From Arthrobacter sp. Soil763 (GTDB taxonomy: Bacteria > Actinomycetota > Actinomycetes > Actinomycetales > Micrococcaceae): 64,000 nt of DNA. Position numbers and translations under genes: made by a program. Shown here piece after piece: positions 34,015 through 42,711 of this stretch. The notes beneath the pieces were generated by a model. That model ran no database searches. It was not told where the DNA came from and was given only the letters and a program-made list of their open reading frames with translations. Positions within the stretch are counted from its first letter, which is position 1. Each line of letters starts with the position of its first letter. Location: assembly GCF_001428365.1 (NCBI RefSeq), contig NZ_LMSH01000001.1, positions 129,685-193,684 on the forward strand. Reading direction: 5' to 3'.

Positions 34015-34923
34015 ATGACTGAAACCGCACGCCCCGCCGCGCCCCTGACTCCGCCTCTGGCCCTGCTGCTCGACGTCGACGGCCCGGTGGCCAGTCCGTT
34101 GACCCGCGACGTCCGGCCCGCCATCATTGCGGATCTGCTGGCCCTGGCGGCGGCCGGGATCCCGGTGGTGTTCAACACCGGGCGTTCGGATGCGTTCATC
34201 CGTGAGCAGGTGATGGCCCCGATGATCGCCGCCGGGATGCCGGAGGGGCTCCTGGTCCACGCCATCTGCGAGAAGGGCGCGGTGTGGTTCAGCTACACCG
34301 CCGCGGGGCCGGGCCCGGTGCACGTGGACCGCGAACTGGCAGTCCCGCAGGCCTTCGGCGACGACGTGCGCCGGCTCGTCGCCGAGGACTACGCCAGCCA
34401 CATGTTCTTCGACGAGACAAAGCGCGCCATGGTCTCGGTGGAGCAGCACATCGACGTCGCCAATGCCGAGTACCGCCAGGAACAGGCGCTGTTCGACGCC
34501 GATGCCATGGACCTGATGGCCCGGCACGGCCTGGGTGTGGCCCGGCTGGACCACCATGCCCCGGACAGCGATGACCGCATCGACTACCGGGTGGACCCCA
34601 CCATCATCTCCACCGACATCGAATCCGTCCGGCTGGGCAAGGACCTGGGCGCCAGCCGCGCGGTGGAACTGCTGGCCGGCCAGGGCATCACCCCGCAGGC
34701 CTGGCGCACCGTCGGCGATTCGCGGACCGACTACGCCATGGCGGACTGGCTGCATCACAACGACCACCCGGTCAAGCACGTGGATGTCCGGCCGGCCGAC
34801 GGCGTTCCGGTCAAGCCGTACGACGTGCTGACCGCCTCGGACCTGGGGCTCGGCGCGGAGGTCATCCACGACGACGCCGGCGCAGCTTTCCTGCGCAGCT
34901 GGCGCGAGGCCCTGGCCGGGTAG
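34015..34923 (+). CDS. HAD-superfamily hydrolase
   Basis: A 302-residue protein of the haloacid dehalogenase superfamily. Motif I is LLLDVDGPVASPLTRDV (nucleophile and acid Asp), motif II is the VVFNTGRSDAFI block, and motifs III and IV lie in VRLGKDLGASRAVELL and WRTVGDSRTDYAMADWL. The insertion of about 130 residues between motif II and III is the size of a C2 cap, as in sugar-phosphate phosphatases of the Cof/SPP branch. A substrate cannot be named. GGAG lies 5 nt before the ATG. It precedes the Stealth gene by 80 bp on the same strand and might share its envelope-sugar context. Confidence 0.85.
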   Translation: MTETARPAAPLTPPLALLLDVDGPVASPLTRDVRPAIIADLLALAAAGIPVVFNTGRSDAFIREQVMAPMIAAGMPEGLLVHAICEKGAVWFSYTAAGPGPVHVDRELAVPQAFGDDVRRLVAEDYASHMFFDETKRAMVSVEQHIDVANAEYRQEQALFDADAMDLMARHGLGVARLDHHAPDSDDRIDYRVDPTIISTDIESVRLGKDLGASRAVELLAGQGITPQAWRTVGDSRTDYAMADWLHHNDHPVKHVDVRPADGVPVKPYDVLTASDLGLGAEVIHDDAGAAFLRSWREALAG

Positions 34924-35002
34924 CCCCCCGGGCCGGTTTTGCGGCGCGGGATATTATGCAAGTAGAGAACCCTGTAGGCCTTCAACGACTCGGAGAACTG
35001 AC

Positions 35003-36598
35003 ATTACGGACGCATTGATCCAGGACGAGATTTACTACGGCAGCCAGGCGACCGAGGACAACCACGCCCACGCCGAGGTCACCTCGCCGGCCGCAGTCGC
35101 ACGGCTCCGCACGCGCCCCGACGTCGTGCGCCGGCACGGCAGATACGCCCTGATCAATGAGAACCGCACCCCGTACCAGGCCATGGTCGAGGACCTGATT
35201 TTCCTTCGGGCGGTCCTGGACGATGCGAACCTGGACTACCTGCTGGTCCGGGGCAACAACGACCGGCCGGTGCTGGCCGTGGACTGGAAGAACCGCCGGA
35301 AGCTCCGGGCGGCGCTGGTCGAAGCCTGCCGGGACGAACCGTTCTACTCCATGACCGTCGACGCCAAGAAGAAGTCCTCCGTGCTGGTCGCCGACGGCGA
35401 ACTCTCACCCAACCGCCAGGGCCGCATCTTCCGGCTGTACCGGCCCCGGGTGGAGCCCGGCGGCGGGCTGGAGTTTGGCGCCTCGGCCGGAGTCCAGCTG
35501 GAGCTGTGGAGCTTCGAGGGCGACGAGTTGATCCTGCCGATTGAAAACTCGCTGACCCGGCGGACCCTGCTGGCGCAGGACGCCGTCCGCGGCACGGTGG
35601 AACGCTACGGCCACACGTGGCCCACGATCGAGAACATGTTCGCGGACCACGCCAGCGACATCAGCTTCGACATCGATCTGGTGTTCTCCTGGGTGGACGG
35701 CAGCTCCCCGGAGTACATCGCGGCGCGGCGGGCGCAGATGGCCGGCGTCGTGGTCGGCGAGGGCGACGATCACGAGGCCCGCTTCCGGCAGATCAACGAA
35801 CTGAAGTACGCGCTCCGCTCGGTCTACATGTTCGCGCCGTGGATCCGCCGGATCTTCATCGCGACGGACTCCCCGGCACCGGAGTGGCTCGCGGACCACC
35901 CGGGCGTGACGATCGTGCGCAGCGAGGAGTTCTTCGCCGACCCCTCGGTGCTGCCGACGCACAATTCCCAGGCCGTGGAGTGCCAGCTCCACCACATCGA
36001 GGGCCTCTCCGAACACTTCCTGTACTCCAACGACGACATGTTCTTCGGCCGCACGGTCCGGCCGGACATGTTCTTCACCCCGGGCGGCATCACCAAGTTC
36101 ATTGAGGCGGAGACGCGCATCGGCCTCGGTGAAAACGACGCCGAGCGCAGCGGGTTCGAAAACGCGGCGCGGGTCAACCGCAAGCTGCTGTGGGACCGCT
36201 TCGGACGGATCACGACCCGGCACCTGGAACACACCGCGGCGCCGCTCCGGCGCAGCCTGGTGGCCCAGATGGAGGAGGAGTTCCCCGCAGAATTCGCCAA
36301 GACGGCGGCCAGCAGGTTCCGCGCCGCGGACAACATCTCGGTGACCAACTCGTTCTACCACTACTACGCACTGCTGACCGGCCGGGCCGTGACCCAGACG
36401 GCGGCCAAGGTGCGGTACGTGGATACGACCGCACGGGCGGGCCTGAACTACCTGCCGAAGCTGCTGGCCAAGCGGAACATGGACTTCTTCTGCCTCAACG
36501 ACGGCAGCTTCCCGGAGGTCCCGGCCGATGAGCGCGCCGAAGTGGTCACTGATTTCCTGGAGAAGTACTTCCCGATCAAGGCGCCCTGGGAGAAATAA
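35003..36598 (+). CDS. Stealth-family capsular polysaccharide phosphotransferase
   Basis: A protein of about 531 residues with the four conserved regions of the Stealth family: CR1 IDLVFSWVDGSSPEYI, CR2 LKYALRSVYMFAPWIRRIFI and later EHFLYSNDDMFFG, CR3 NAARVNRKLLWDRFG with the HTAAPLRRSL block, and CR4 NISVTNSFYHYYALLTG. Such enzymes transfer hexose-1-phosphate units when making cell-surface phosphoglycans. The start is odd. ATT at 35003 has GGAG 7 nt upstream and gives TDALIQDEIYYG, while the first standard codon in frame is TTG at 35015, 19 nt from that GGAG. I prefer ATT. A lone Stealth gene without capsule neighbours is common in actinobacteria. Confidence 0.88.
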   Translation: MTDALIQDEIYYGSQATEDNHAHAEVTSPAAVARLRTRPDVVRRHGRYALINENRTPYQAMVEDLIFLRAVLDDANLDYLLVRGNNDRPVLAVDWKNRRKLRAALVEACRDEPFYSMTVDAKKKSSVLVADGELSPNRQGRIFRLYRPRVEPGGGLEFGASAGVQLELWSFEGDELILPIENSLTRRTLLAQDAVRGTVERYGHTWPTIENMFADHASDISFDIDLVFSWVDGSSPEYIAARRAQMAGVVVGEGDDHEARFRQINELKYALRSVYMFAPWIRRIFIATDSPAPEWLADHPGVTIVRSEEFFADPSVLPTHNSQAVECQLHHIEGLSEHFLYSNDDMFFGRTVRPDMFFTPGGITKFIEAETRIGLGENDAERSGFENAARVNRKLLWDRFGRITTRHLEHTAAPLRRSLVAQMEEEFPAEFAKTAASRFRAADNISVTNSFYHYYALLTGRAVTQTAAKVRYVDTTARAGLNYLPKLLAKRNMDFFCLNDGSFPEVPADERAEVVTDFLEKYFPIKAPWEK

Positions 36599-36604
36599 CC
36601 TCGG

Positions 36605-37549
36605 CTAGTTGCGGGTGGCGATGCTGCGCTGGCCAGGCCCGGCCGCAGGGTCCTCAAGCCTGGCCTGGCGCGGGAGGCGGATCCCGGCGGCGGCGATGCG
36701 CCGCTGGGCTTCCTCGGCCGTGACGAATTCGCCCACCGCCGGCAGGGTGTCCCCGACCTGCACCACCGAGTGGACGATCGTGTGCTCGTAGACGTGGACC
36801 AAGTTGAAGGACTGGCCGCTGTCCCGGCCGCGGCTGCCGCCGACGGGGACGTTCAGATCCTGGGTGTAGCAGGTGGCCGAGGCCACCGAAACGGGAATGC
36901 CCGCGAACGTCGCCGTCGTCGAATAGTGCAGGTGGCCGCCAAGAATGGCGCGCACGTCGGAATTCCGCAGCACCCCGGCGAGCGCCGCCTGGCCGCGCAG
37001 CTCCACGAGCACCGCCAGGTCCAGCACGGAGGGCACGGGAGGATGGTGCAGCGCCAGGATAGTGCCGTCCGGCGCCGGGGTGGAGAGTTCGGCGGCGAGC
37101 CACTCCAGCTGTTCGGGGTCCAATTCGCCGTGGTGGAAACCGGGGACGGACGTGTCCAGGGTGATCACCCGCAGGCCGTTGATGAAGTAGCTGCGGTCCA
37201 CCGGCGCCCCGTCCGCCGGCTGGTCCAGCAGGCCGGTCCGGAAGTTGGACCGGTCATCGTGGTTGCCCATGGCCCAGATGGCTTTGGCGCCCATCGCCCG
37301 GCAGGCGGGGTCAACGATGGCCCGGAGCTTTGCATAGGCGGCGGCCTCGCCGCGGTCGGCCAGGTCGCCGGTGAAAATCACGGCTTCAGGGCGGGCGCCG
37401 GAGGCGAGGACCTGATCAAAGAGTTGTCTCAAGCGGGTATCGCTGGCCACCACGCCGTGCAGGGGATCCGTGCCGCCCAGCAGGTGCGGATCGCTCAGGT
37501 GGAGTAGGAAATGGCGTGGCCGGGGGTGCTCGGCCTCGATGAGCTCCAT
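36605..37549 (-). CDS. cpdA: metallophosphoesterase, CpdA-like 3',5'-cyclic-nucleotide phosphodiesterase
   Basis: A 314-residue calcineurin-like phosphoesterase. All five metal-site blocks are present: D-x-H in [12 protein letters not shown] in [15 protein letters not shown] in [12 protein letters not shown], the HH pair in [10 protein letters not shown], and GHxH in [13 protein letters not shown]. This set and the LSDPHL start match CpdA and its mycobacterial relatives, which cleave cAMP with Fe and Mn. GGAAGG lies 7 nt before ATG 37549. It is convergent with the Stealth gene (6 bp) and probably monocistronic. A role in cAMP turnover is inferred from the family; other phosphodiesters are possible. 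Confidence 0.85.
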   Translation of the reverse strand: MELIEAEHPRPRHFLLHLSDPHLLGGTDPLHGVVASDTRLRQLFDQVLASGARPEAVIFTGDLADRGEAAAYAKLRAIVDPACRAMGAKAIWAMGNHDDRSNFRTGLLDQPADGAPVDRSYFINGLRVITLDTSVPGFHHGELDPEQLEWLAAELSTPAPDGTILALHHPPVPSVLDLAVLVELRGQAALAGVLRNSDVRAILGGHLHYSTTATFAGIPVSVASATCYTQDLNVPVGGSRGRDSGQSFNLVHVYEHTIVHSVVQVGDTLPAVGEFVTAEEAQRRIAAAGIRLPRQARLEDPAAGPGQRSIATRN

Positions 37550-37680
37550 TGCAGACCTTCCTGGTTGGGTGGGGGCGGTGGCCCCCTGCGTCCCTCTCAG
37601 TACTATCTATCCAACCAGACAATTGGCCTGCGGTGTGCAAACTCCAGTAGGCATGTTTCAAAAGTGGCAATAACCAAGTG

Positions 37681-37731
37681 TTCCGGCGGGCACATACCTG
37701 TCCCGGCATGGACAGGCGGTGCCCGCCGGAA
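37681..37731 (-). terminator. stem-loop after fdhA
   Basis: TTCCGGCGGGCAC (37681-37693) and GTGCCCGCCGGAA (37719-37731) are perfect complements, with a nested CCTGTCC/GGACAGG helix inside. It lies 25 bp past the fdhA stop. No U-run follows, so I infer termination from position. Confidence 0.55.
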
Positions 37732-37756
37732 GCGGTTTTACTTGGGTTGCGGGCGG

Positions 37757-38968
37757 CTAGCTCAGGTAGCCGTTCGGGTTGAGCACGTACTTCGTGGCCG
37801 CGCCGGCGTCGAACTCGGCGTAGCCCTTGGGTGCGTCCTCAAGGGTGATCGACTTGGCGTTGACGTTCTTGGCGATGTGCACCTTATCGTGCAGGATCGC
37901 CATCATGAGGCCGCGGTTGTACTTCATCACCGGGCACTGGCCGGTGGTGAAGCTCAACGACTTCGCCCAGCCGGTGCCCAGGCTGAGGGAGAGGGCGCCC
38001 TTCTTGGCCGCCTCGTCGATGCCGCCCGGGTCGCCGGTGACGTAGAGGCCCGGGATGCCGAGGGCACCACCGGCCGCCGTGAGCTCCATCAGGGAGTTCA
38101 GTACCGTCGCCGGAGCTTCCTTGGCATCGTGGCCGTGTCCCTTGGCCTCGAAGCCGACCGCATCGACGCCGCAGTCGACCTCCGGAACGCCCAGGATCTG
38201 CTCGATCTGCTCGGCCGGGCCGCCCTTGGACAGGTCCACCGTCTCGCAGCCGAAGGAGCGCGCCTGCTTCAGCCGGTCCTCGTTCATGTCGCCCACGATC
38301 ACCACCGCGGCGCCCAGCAGCTGAGCGCTCGTGGCCGCCGCCAGGCCGACCGGGCCGGCGCCGGCAACGTAGACCGTGGAGCCCACCCCGACGCCGGCCG
38401 AGACGGCGCCATGGAAGCCGGTCGGGAAGATGTCCGAGAGCATGGCCAGGTCCAGGATCTTCTCAAGGGCCTGGTCCTTGTCCGGGAACTTCAGCAGGTT
38501 CCAGTCCGCGTAAGGGACCAGCACGTAGTTGGCCTGGCCGCCTACCCAGCCGCCCATGTCGACGTAGCCGTAGGCACTGCCAGGCCGGTCCGGGTTGACG
38601 TTCAGGCAGATGCCGGTCTTGCGTTCCTTGCAGTTGCGGCAGCGCCCACAGGCGATGTTGAAGGGGACCGAACAGATGTCCCCCACCTTGATGAACTCGA
38701 CGTCCGGACCCACTTCCACGACTTCGCCGGTGATTTCGTGGCCGAGGACCAGGTCGGCTGGTGCGGTGGTGCGTCCGCGGACCATGTGCTGGTCCGACCC
38801 GCAAATGTTCGTGGCAACGGTTTTGAGGATCACGCCATGGCGCACCTGCCGGCCCACGTTGGCGGGGTTGACCCCCGGGCCGTCCTTGAGTTCGAAAGTG
38901 GGGTAATCGATGTCGATCAGTTCGACTTTTCCTGGCCCCTTGTAGGCAACGGCTTTGTTTCCTGTCAT
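37757..38968 (-). CDS. fdhA: glutathione-independent formaldehyde dehydrogenase (Zn-dependent, NAD)
   Basis: A 403-residue zinc alcohol dehydrogenase-family enzyme of the Pseudomonas FdhA type, longer than usual members by about 50 residues. The catalytic zinc region is TNICGSDQHMVRGRTT with LGHEITGEV; the structural zinc cysteines are in CGRCRNCKERKTGIC. The NAD fold has VAGAGPVGLAAATSA, and MKYNRGLMMAILHDK lies in the C-terminal block. It would oxidise formaldehyde, or dismutate it, with tightly bound NAD. ATG 38968 is preferred over the GTG one codon earlier because AGGAGG is then 7 nt away. It runs with the peroxidase gene upstream in the same direction, 244 bp apart. Confidence 0.9.
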   Translation of the reverse strand: MTGNKAVAYKGPGKVELIDIDYPTFELKDGPGVNPANVGRQVRHGVILKTVATNICGSDQHMVRGRTTAPADLVLGHEITGEVVEVGPDVEFIKVGDICSVPFNIACGRCRNCKERKTGICLNVNPDRPGSAYGYVDMGGWVGGQANYVLVPYADWNLLKFPDKDQALEKILDLAMLSDIFPTGFHGAVSAGVGVGSTVYVAGAGPVGLAAATSAQLLGAAVVIVGDMNEDRLKQARSFGCETVDLSKGGPAEQIEQILGVPEVDCGVDAVGFEAKGHGHDAKEAPATVLNSLMELTAAGGALGIPGLYVTGDPGGIDEAAKKGALSLSLGTGWAKSLSFTTGQCPVMKYNRGLMMAILHDKVHIAKNVNAKSITLEDAPKGYAEFDAGAATKYVLNPNGYLS

Positions 38969-39070
38969 CACTTTCCTCCTGGTTTCACGGACCCCAATGT
39001 TGAGTGCCCAGTTGTGATTCTCGAAGCGTGCTGATGCACCTCCCGCGGGCCCCCGCGGCCGGCTGCGTCG

Positions 39071-39097
39071 CCGGCAGGGCAGACCAGTCTGCCCGGC
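39071..39097 (-). terminator. stem-loop after the peroxidase gene
   Basis: GGGCAGAC (39077-39084) and GTCTGCCC (39087-39094) form a tight hairpin 116 bp past the peroxidase stop. The rest of 38969-39212 holds no gene that I can support. Confidence 0.4.
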
Positions 39098-39212
39098 GGT
39101 GGTGGCTAGATGTCGGAAGGTTCGGCCAGTCTAGGCCGTGATGCCGCGGAGGGATAGGGTCCCTTGTGCCCTTGCCTTCGAGGGGGCGATCGCCGGTTCT
39201 CCGCCGCCTGGA

Positions 39213-39698
39213 TCAGGCGAGGGCCTGCCGGACCGCTTCGATAATCTCGGGCGAGTCGGGCTCGACCGTCGGGGCGAAACGGGCGATGACCACGCCGTCG
39301 CGGTTCACCAGGAACTTCTCGAAGTTCCACTTCACGAACCCGGGCAGGAGGCCGGTCCGGAATTTCGTGAGCTGGGCGTAGAGCGGGTGCTGTTTCCGGC
39401 CGCGGACGTCCGCCTTGGCGGTCAGCGGGAAGGTCACACCGAAATTGCGCTGGCAGAACGCGGCGATTCCGGCGTCGTCCTCCGGCTCCTGCCCGGCGAA
39501 CTGGTTGCACGGGACGCCGAGGACGCTGAAGCCCTCGGCGCGGAACTTGTTGTGCAGGGCTTCGAGGCCGGTGTACTGGGGTGTGAAGCCGCACTGGGAG
39601 GCGACGTTCACCACCAGCACCACGCGTCCTTTGAATGCGCCGAAGTCCGTCTCGGTGCCGTCGTTGAGGGTCAGTGGAATGGAGTGCAGGGCGGTCAT
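39213..39698 (-). CDS. glutathione peroxidase family protein (Cys type)
   Basis: A 161-residue peroxidase. The active-site blocks are NVASQCGFTPQY with peroxidatic Cys36, GVPCNQFAGQEP with the conserved Gln, and KWNFEKFLV with Trp and Asn. A Cys replaces selenocysteine, as in most bacterial members. A second cysteine in IAAFCQRNFGVTFP could serve as the resolving residue, so thioredoxin rather than glutathione is the probable electron donor; actinobacteria generally make mycothiol instead of glutathione. It reduces hydrogen peroxide or lipid hydroperoxides in the cytoplasm. The ATG at 39698 gives MTALHSIPLTLNDGTE, the normal N-terminus. Confidence 0.92.
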   Translation of the reverse strand: MTALHSIPLTLNDGTETDFGAFKGRVVLVVNVASQCGFTPQYTGLEALHNKFRAEGFSVLGVPCNQFAGQEPEDDAGIAAFCQRNFGVTFPLTAKADVRGRKQHPLYAQLTKFRTGLLPGFVKWNFEKFLVNRDGVVIARFAPTVEPDSPEIIEAVRQALA

Positions 39699-39809
39699 GG
39701 GCGCGTTCCTCGCTCGTAGGGGCCGGAAAGGGTCATGACACTGGTTCGTTGCCGCCCCGCACCGGTATGGGCCTGCCGCGGCAGGGAGTCCCGGGGCGGC
39801 CGGCCCCGG

Positions 39810-41153
39810 CTACGGCGACGCCGTTGCCAACGGTTCCAGGCCGGCCGACGGCTTGGTGGCGGTGCTCTCCGCGGGCGCCGCAGTCACGGTCGGCGAGGGG
39901 GCCGGCGGGGGCGGGGCGACGGTTGCGGACGGCCCCGTTGCCGACGCCGGATCGGTCACCACGGGCGCCGGGGCCGGCGCGAGGGTCGGGTCGGGGCTGG
40001 GCTGCACCGCGGGCTGGGTCTCGGTCGGTGTGGGCGTCGGTGCCGGGGCCGTGGGAACGCCCGGCGTCGGCGTCGCCGTGGGCGTGGGCGTCGCAGAGGG
40101 GGCCGTGGGGACGTCCGGCGAAGGCGTCGCAGTGGGCGTGGGCGTTGCGGTGGGCGTGGGGTCGGAAGTGGGCGTCGTGGCGGCCCCCGGCGTCTTGGTC
40201 GCCGTCGGCGCGGTGCGGGCGCCGTCGGCGTGGGCCACCGGCTTTTCCTGGATGCCTCCGGTGACCGCGTGGGTGTGGTCTGCCGCCACCGGGATCGCCC
40301 AGTCGGCGTCGGGGCTGCCGTCCCCGGCCTTGTCGGCGCCGGGGGCGTAGCTGGTCATCCGGATGGCGTCGAGCTTGTCGACCTGCCGGGTGGGGAGGAA
40401 CTTCCAGTCCAGCGGGTTCGCGTGCGCGCCATTGAGGATCGTCTCGAAGTGCAGGTGGCAGCCGGTGGAGGATCCGGTGGTGCCGACGAGGGCGATCACC
40501 TCATCTACCCCCACTGATTCGCCCTTGTGCACTGCGATGCCCTGCAGGTGGTTGTAGGTCGTGATCAGGCCGTTGCCGTGGTCGATTTCGACCCGGTTTC
40601 CGCCGCCCCAGGGGTGCCAGCCCACTGCCCGGACCACGCCGGCGTCGGCGGAATACACTCGGGTGCCGCACGGCGCAGCGAAATCCTGGCCCCAGTGGAA
40701 TTCCCCGGCCGCTCCGGTCAGGGGGCTGGTGCGCAGGCCGAAGTGCGAGGACTGGTTGAGCGTCTCGAGGGGAGCCATCAGGAAGCCCTTGCCCGGCCGG
40801 GACAGACCGGCCGATGCTGCCCGCAGTTCGACCTTGCCTGTTTTGGACCGGGTCTGGACGGTGGTCCGGGCGAAGGAGACCAGGGCGCGGCGGTCCACTG
40901 TCAGCGGACCGGCCGCCGTCGCGGGCCCGTTGCCGGCCACGGCGGATGTGTCGTCTCGGGCATCGAGAAGTCCGGGGCCCACGGAACCGGCCGCGGCCGG
41001 CGTCGTCGTGTCCCGGGTGCCGGGGCCCGCGGGCGCGGGTGAGCCGAAAAGCAGCAGGGCCAGGGCCACCCCGGAGGCCGCGGACAGGGCGCGCACGACA
41101 ATAGTCGAAGCCCTGGACCGTCCATTCGATGAGTTTCCCCAGTGTTTTCCCAC
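39810..41153 (-). CDS. secreted M23-family peptidase with Pro/Thr-rich tail
   Basis: A 447-residue envelope protein. GTG at 41153 is preferred since GGAG lies 7 nt upstream; upstream in-frame ATG codons have worse spacing. A signal peptide or anchor helix follows (ALSAASGVALALLLFGSPAPA). The lysostaphin-type peptidase domain is at about residues 150-250: FHWGQDFAAPCGTRVYSADAG supplies His and Asp, and CHLHFETIL supplies the HxH motif, so the zinc site looks complete. It is expected to cut peptidoglycan cross-bridges or stems. The last 150 residues are a low-complexity PT/PA tail (TPTPTATPTPGVP units), probably a wall-spanning spacer. Confidence 0.87.
   Translation of the reverse strand: MGKHWGNSSNGRSRASTIVVRALSAASGVALALLLFGSPAPAGPGTRDTTTPAAAGSVGPGLLDARDDTSAVAGNGPATAAGPLTVDRRALVSFARTTVQTRSKTGKVELRAASAGLSRPGKGFLMAPLETLNQSSHFGLRTSPLTGAAGEFHWGQDFAAPCGTRVYSADAGVVRAVGWHPWGGGNRVEIDHGNGLITTYNHLQGIAVHKGESVGVDEVIALVGTTGSSTGCHLHFETILNGAHANPLDWKFLPTRQVDKLDAIRMTSYAPGADKAGDGSPDADWAIPVAADHTHAVTGGIQEKPVAHADGARTAPTATKTPGAATTPTSDPTPTATPTPTATPSPDVPTAPSATPTPTATPTPGVPTAPAPTPTPTETQPAVQPSPDPTLAPAPAPVVTDPASATGPSATVAPPPPAPSPTVTAAPAESTATKPSAGLEPLATASP
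40021..40181. repeat. tandem repeat coding for the PT-rich tail of the M23 peptidase
   Basis: Short units of GTGGGCGTC type build two imperfect copies of about 55 bp. They encode TPTPTATPTPGVPTAP-like repeats in the minus-strand gene. Copy number may vary between strains. Confidence 0.6.
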
Positions 41154-41325
41154 GATGCGACTCCCGCAGTTCTGTCCGTCAGGCCCCATTCCCGTCGGAC
41201 CCACCTCCTTATGTGAACACACTCCCCCGGCCCTGTGAACCTCCCTGGTGCCCTGTCTGCGGGCACTTCCGCGCCGTCCCAGTAGCCGCGGCTCGAAAGC
41301 AGGTACCGGCCCCGTGCGGCCCGGG

Positions 41326-41338
41326 TAAGAATAGGGGT
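41326..41338 (+). promoter_or_regulatory. -10 box TAAGAAT, probable leaderless start
   Basis: TAAGAAT at 41326-41332 ends 6 nt before the ATG at 41339. The divergent M23 gene starts 185 bp to the left; no further motif was recognised in between. Confidence 0.4.
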
Positions 41339-42262
41339 ATGCGCAATGTCCTTCGGGAGTGGCAGGCCGAGCTCAAGTACACGTTCACCGGAACCCGGGA
41401 CGCCGTCCCGGAGTGGGTGGGGCGCCTCGCCGAGGGCGACGACGCCGGGTACCACCGTCCCGGCTCCGCTGTCTGGGCCGTCCACGGAGACATGCCCACG
41501 ATCGTGGCCGGCATCCGCGCCCTGCTGATGCAGGCCCTGCACCCCGGCGCGCTGGCCGGCGTGCACGACCACTCGCGCTTCCGTGAGGATCCTTTGGGAC
41601 GGCTCGCCGGAACGATCCGCTGGATCTTCACCGTCACCTACGGCTCCACCGAAGCGGCCCGCGCGGCGTCGAACTGGGTGTTGCGGCTGCATGAGCCGGT
41701 GCGCGGCACGTATGTGGACGGACGCGGGGCGGTGCAGCCCTATGCGGCCAACGATCCGGACCTGCTCCGCTGGGTCCACATCGCTTTCACCGACGCCTTC
41801 CTTTCGGCACACAAGCTCTGGGGCCGGCCCATTCCGGGCGGGCCGGACGCCTATGTCCGCGAATGGGCGCAGGCGGGCACGTTGATGGGCGTGGAGTCGC
41901 CCCCGCTGAGCGAGGCCCAGATGCGCGCGCAGCTGGACCGCTGGTACGACGACGGCGAACTCACCGCGGACAGCCGGGTGGCCGAAACCGTGGCCTTTAT
42001 CCGCAATCCCCCGCTCCACCCCGTCCTCCGGCCGGGATACCGAGTGTTGTTCGCGGCGGCGGTGGCCAGCCTCGAACCGAAGTATCGGGCGATGCTGGGG
42101 CTGCGGATGCCTCGGCTGGGGCCGTTCCCCCTGCCGGTCCGGCTGGCCACGAAGGCCACGCTCGGCATCGTCCATCTGGCCCTCGGCAGGATGGGCCCGA
42201 GCGAACAGGCCGCCAGGTCGAGGTTGCGCCGGCTGGGGTATGAGGAGCCGTCCGGGGCCTGA
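41339..42262 (+). CDS. MpaB/DUF2236-family oxygenase
   Basis: A 307-residue, mostly helical protein. The family block is SAVWAVHGDMPTIVAGIRALLMQALHPGALAGV followed by HDHSRFREDPLGRL, here split across two quotes; later WVHIAFTDAFLSAHKLWG and a C-terminal basic stretch (PSEQAARSRLRRLG). The conserved His residues (VHGD, LHP, HDH, WVH) are those thought to bind haem in latex-clearing protein and the fungal mycophenolic-acid enzyme MpaB. An oxidative role is inferred from this kinship; the substrate is unknown. There is no signal peptide. The start at 41339 follows a TAAGAAT box by 6 nt. Confidence 0.8.
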   Translation: MRNVLREWQAELKYTFTGTRDAVPEWVGRLAEGDDAGYHRPGSAVWAVHGDMPTIVAGIRALLMQALHPGALAGVHDHSRFREDPLGRLAGTIRWIFTVTYGSTEAARAASNWVLRLHEPVRGTYVDGRGAVQPYAANDPDLLRWVHIAFTDAFLSAHKLWGRPIPGGPDAYVREWAQAGTLMGVESPPLSEAQMRAQLDRWYDDGELTADSRVAETVAFIRNPPLHPVLRPGYRVLFAAAVASLEPKYRAMLGLRMPRLGPFPLPVRLATKATLGIVHLALGRMGPSEQAARSRLRRLGYEEPSGA

Positions 42263-42315
42263 GCCTGGGATCGGGCCTGGCCGGGGCCCGCGCAGACCGG
42301 CCCGGGCTGGGCATG

Positions 42316-42346
42316 CAAAAAGGCCCCGGTCCTCAGGACCGGGGCC
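42316..42346 (-). terminator. intrinsic terminator of tRNA-Ser
   Basis: GGCCCCGGTCCT (42322-42333) and AGGACCGGGGCC (42335-42346) are perfect complements; on the minus strand the hairpin is followed by TTTTT (42317-42321). It lies just 5 bp past the tRNA 3' end. Confidence 0.9.
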
Positions 42347-42351
42347 AACCG

Positions 42352-42436
42352 CGGAGAATGGGGGATTTGAACCCCCGAGGGCGTTAACCCAACACGCGTT
42401 CCAGGCGTGCGCCATAGGCCGCTAGGCGAATTCTCC
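42352..42436 (-). tRNA. tRNA-Ser(GGA)
   Basis: The minus strand folds as a class II tRNA. The acceptor GGAGAAT pairs with ATTCTCC, discriminator G. The anticodon stem CACGC/GCGTG holds the loop CTGGAAC with anticodon GGA at 42402-42400. A long variable arm follows, as expected for serine, and the T arm GGGGGTTCAAATCCCCC is intact. CCA is not encoded. It reads UCC and UCU codons. Confidence 0.96.
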
Positions 42437-42561
42437 AGTTGCTTCTGAATCAAAAGCAGATACTAGACTACCTGAACTTCCCGGCTTCGCCCAATTCCGT
42501 CCCCGCCGCCGACCGAAGACCTCCGGCACCGCCCGCCCTCCGGCCATCTCCTTCCCCGCCA

Positions 42562-42643
42562 ACGGACATGCCCAGCCGCCCTCTCCACCACTGAGCATGA
42601 CCCGGCATGCCCACCCCTTGCCGCGAAGGATGGGCATGTCCGT
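42562..42643. repeat. REP-like palindrome with 13-bp perfect arms
   Basis: ACGGACATGCCCA (42562-42574) and TGGGCATGTCCGT (42631-42643) are perfect complements. The 56-bp interior holds further GCATG-containing variants (CATGACCC, CATGCCCA). It sits between the tRNA and ffs, away from any gene end. Confidence 0.8.
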
Positions 42644-42698
42644 CACAGCCCGTCCGGCGCCGCGAGAGGCCGGATTCGGGGCAGTCCCGATTGTCGGG

Positions 42699-42711
42699 TA
42701 AAGTAGTCGAC
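42699..42711 (+). promoter_or_regulatory. -10 box TAAAGT of ffs
   Basis: TAAAGT at 42699-42704 lies 7 nt before the first base of the SRP RNA stem at 42712, a good match to a transcription start. TTGTCG directly precedes it, but at the wrong distance for a -35 box. Confidence 0.55.

Noticed and set aside
41154..41338. Cyclic-di-AMP (ydaO) riboswitch upstream of the M23 peptidase, as for some cell-wall hydrolases.
   Set aside because: The conserved core blocks of that class are not found; only scattered GGG-rich matches are present.
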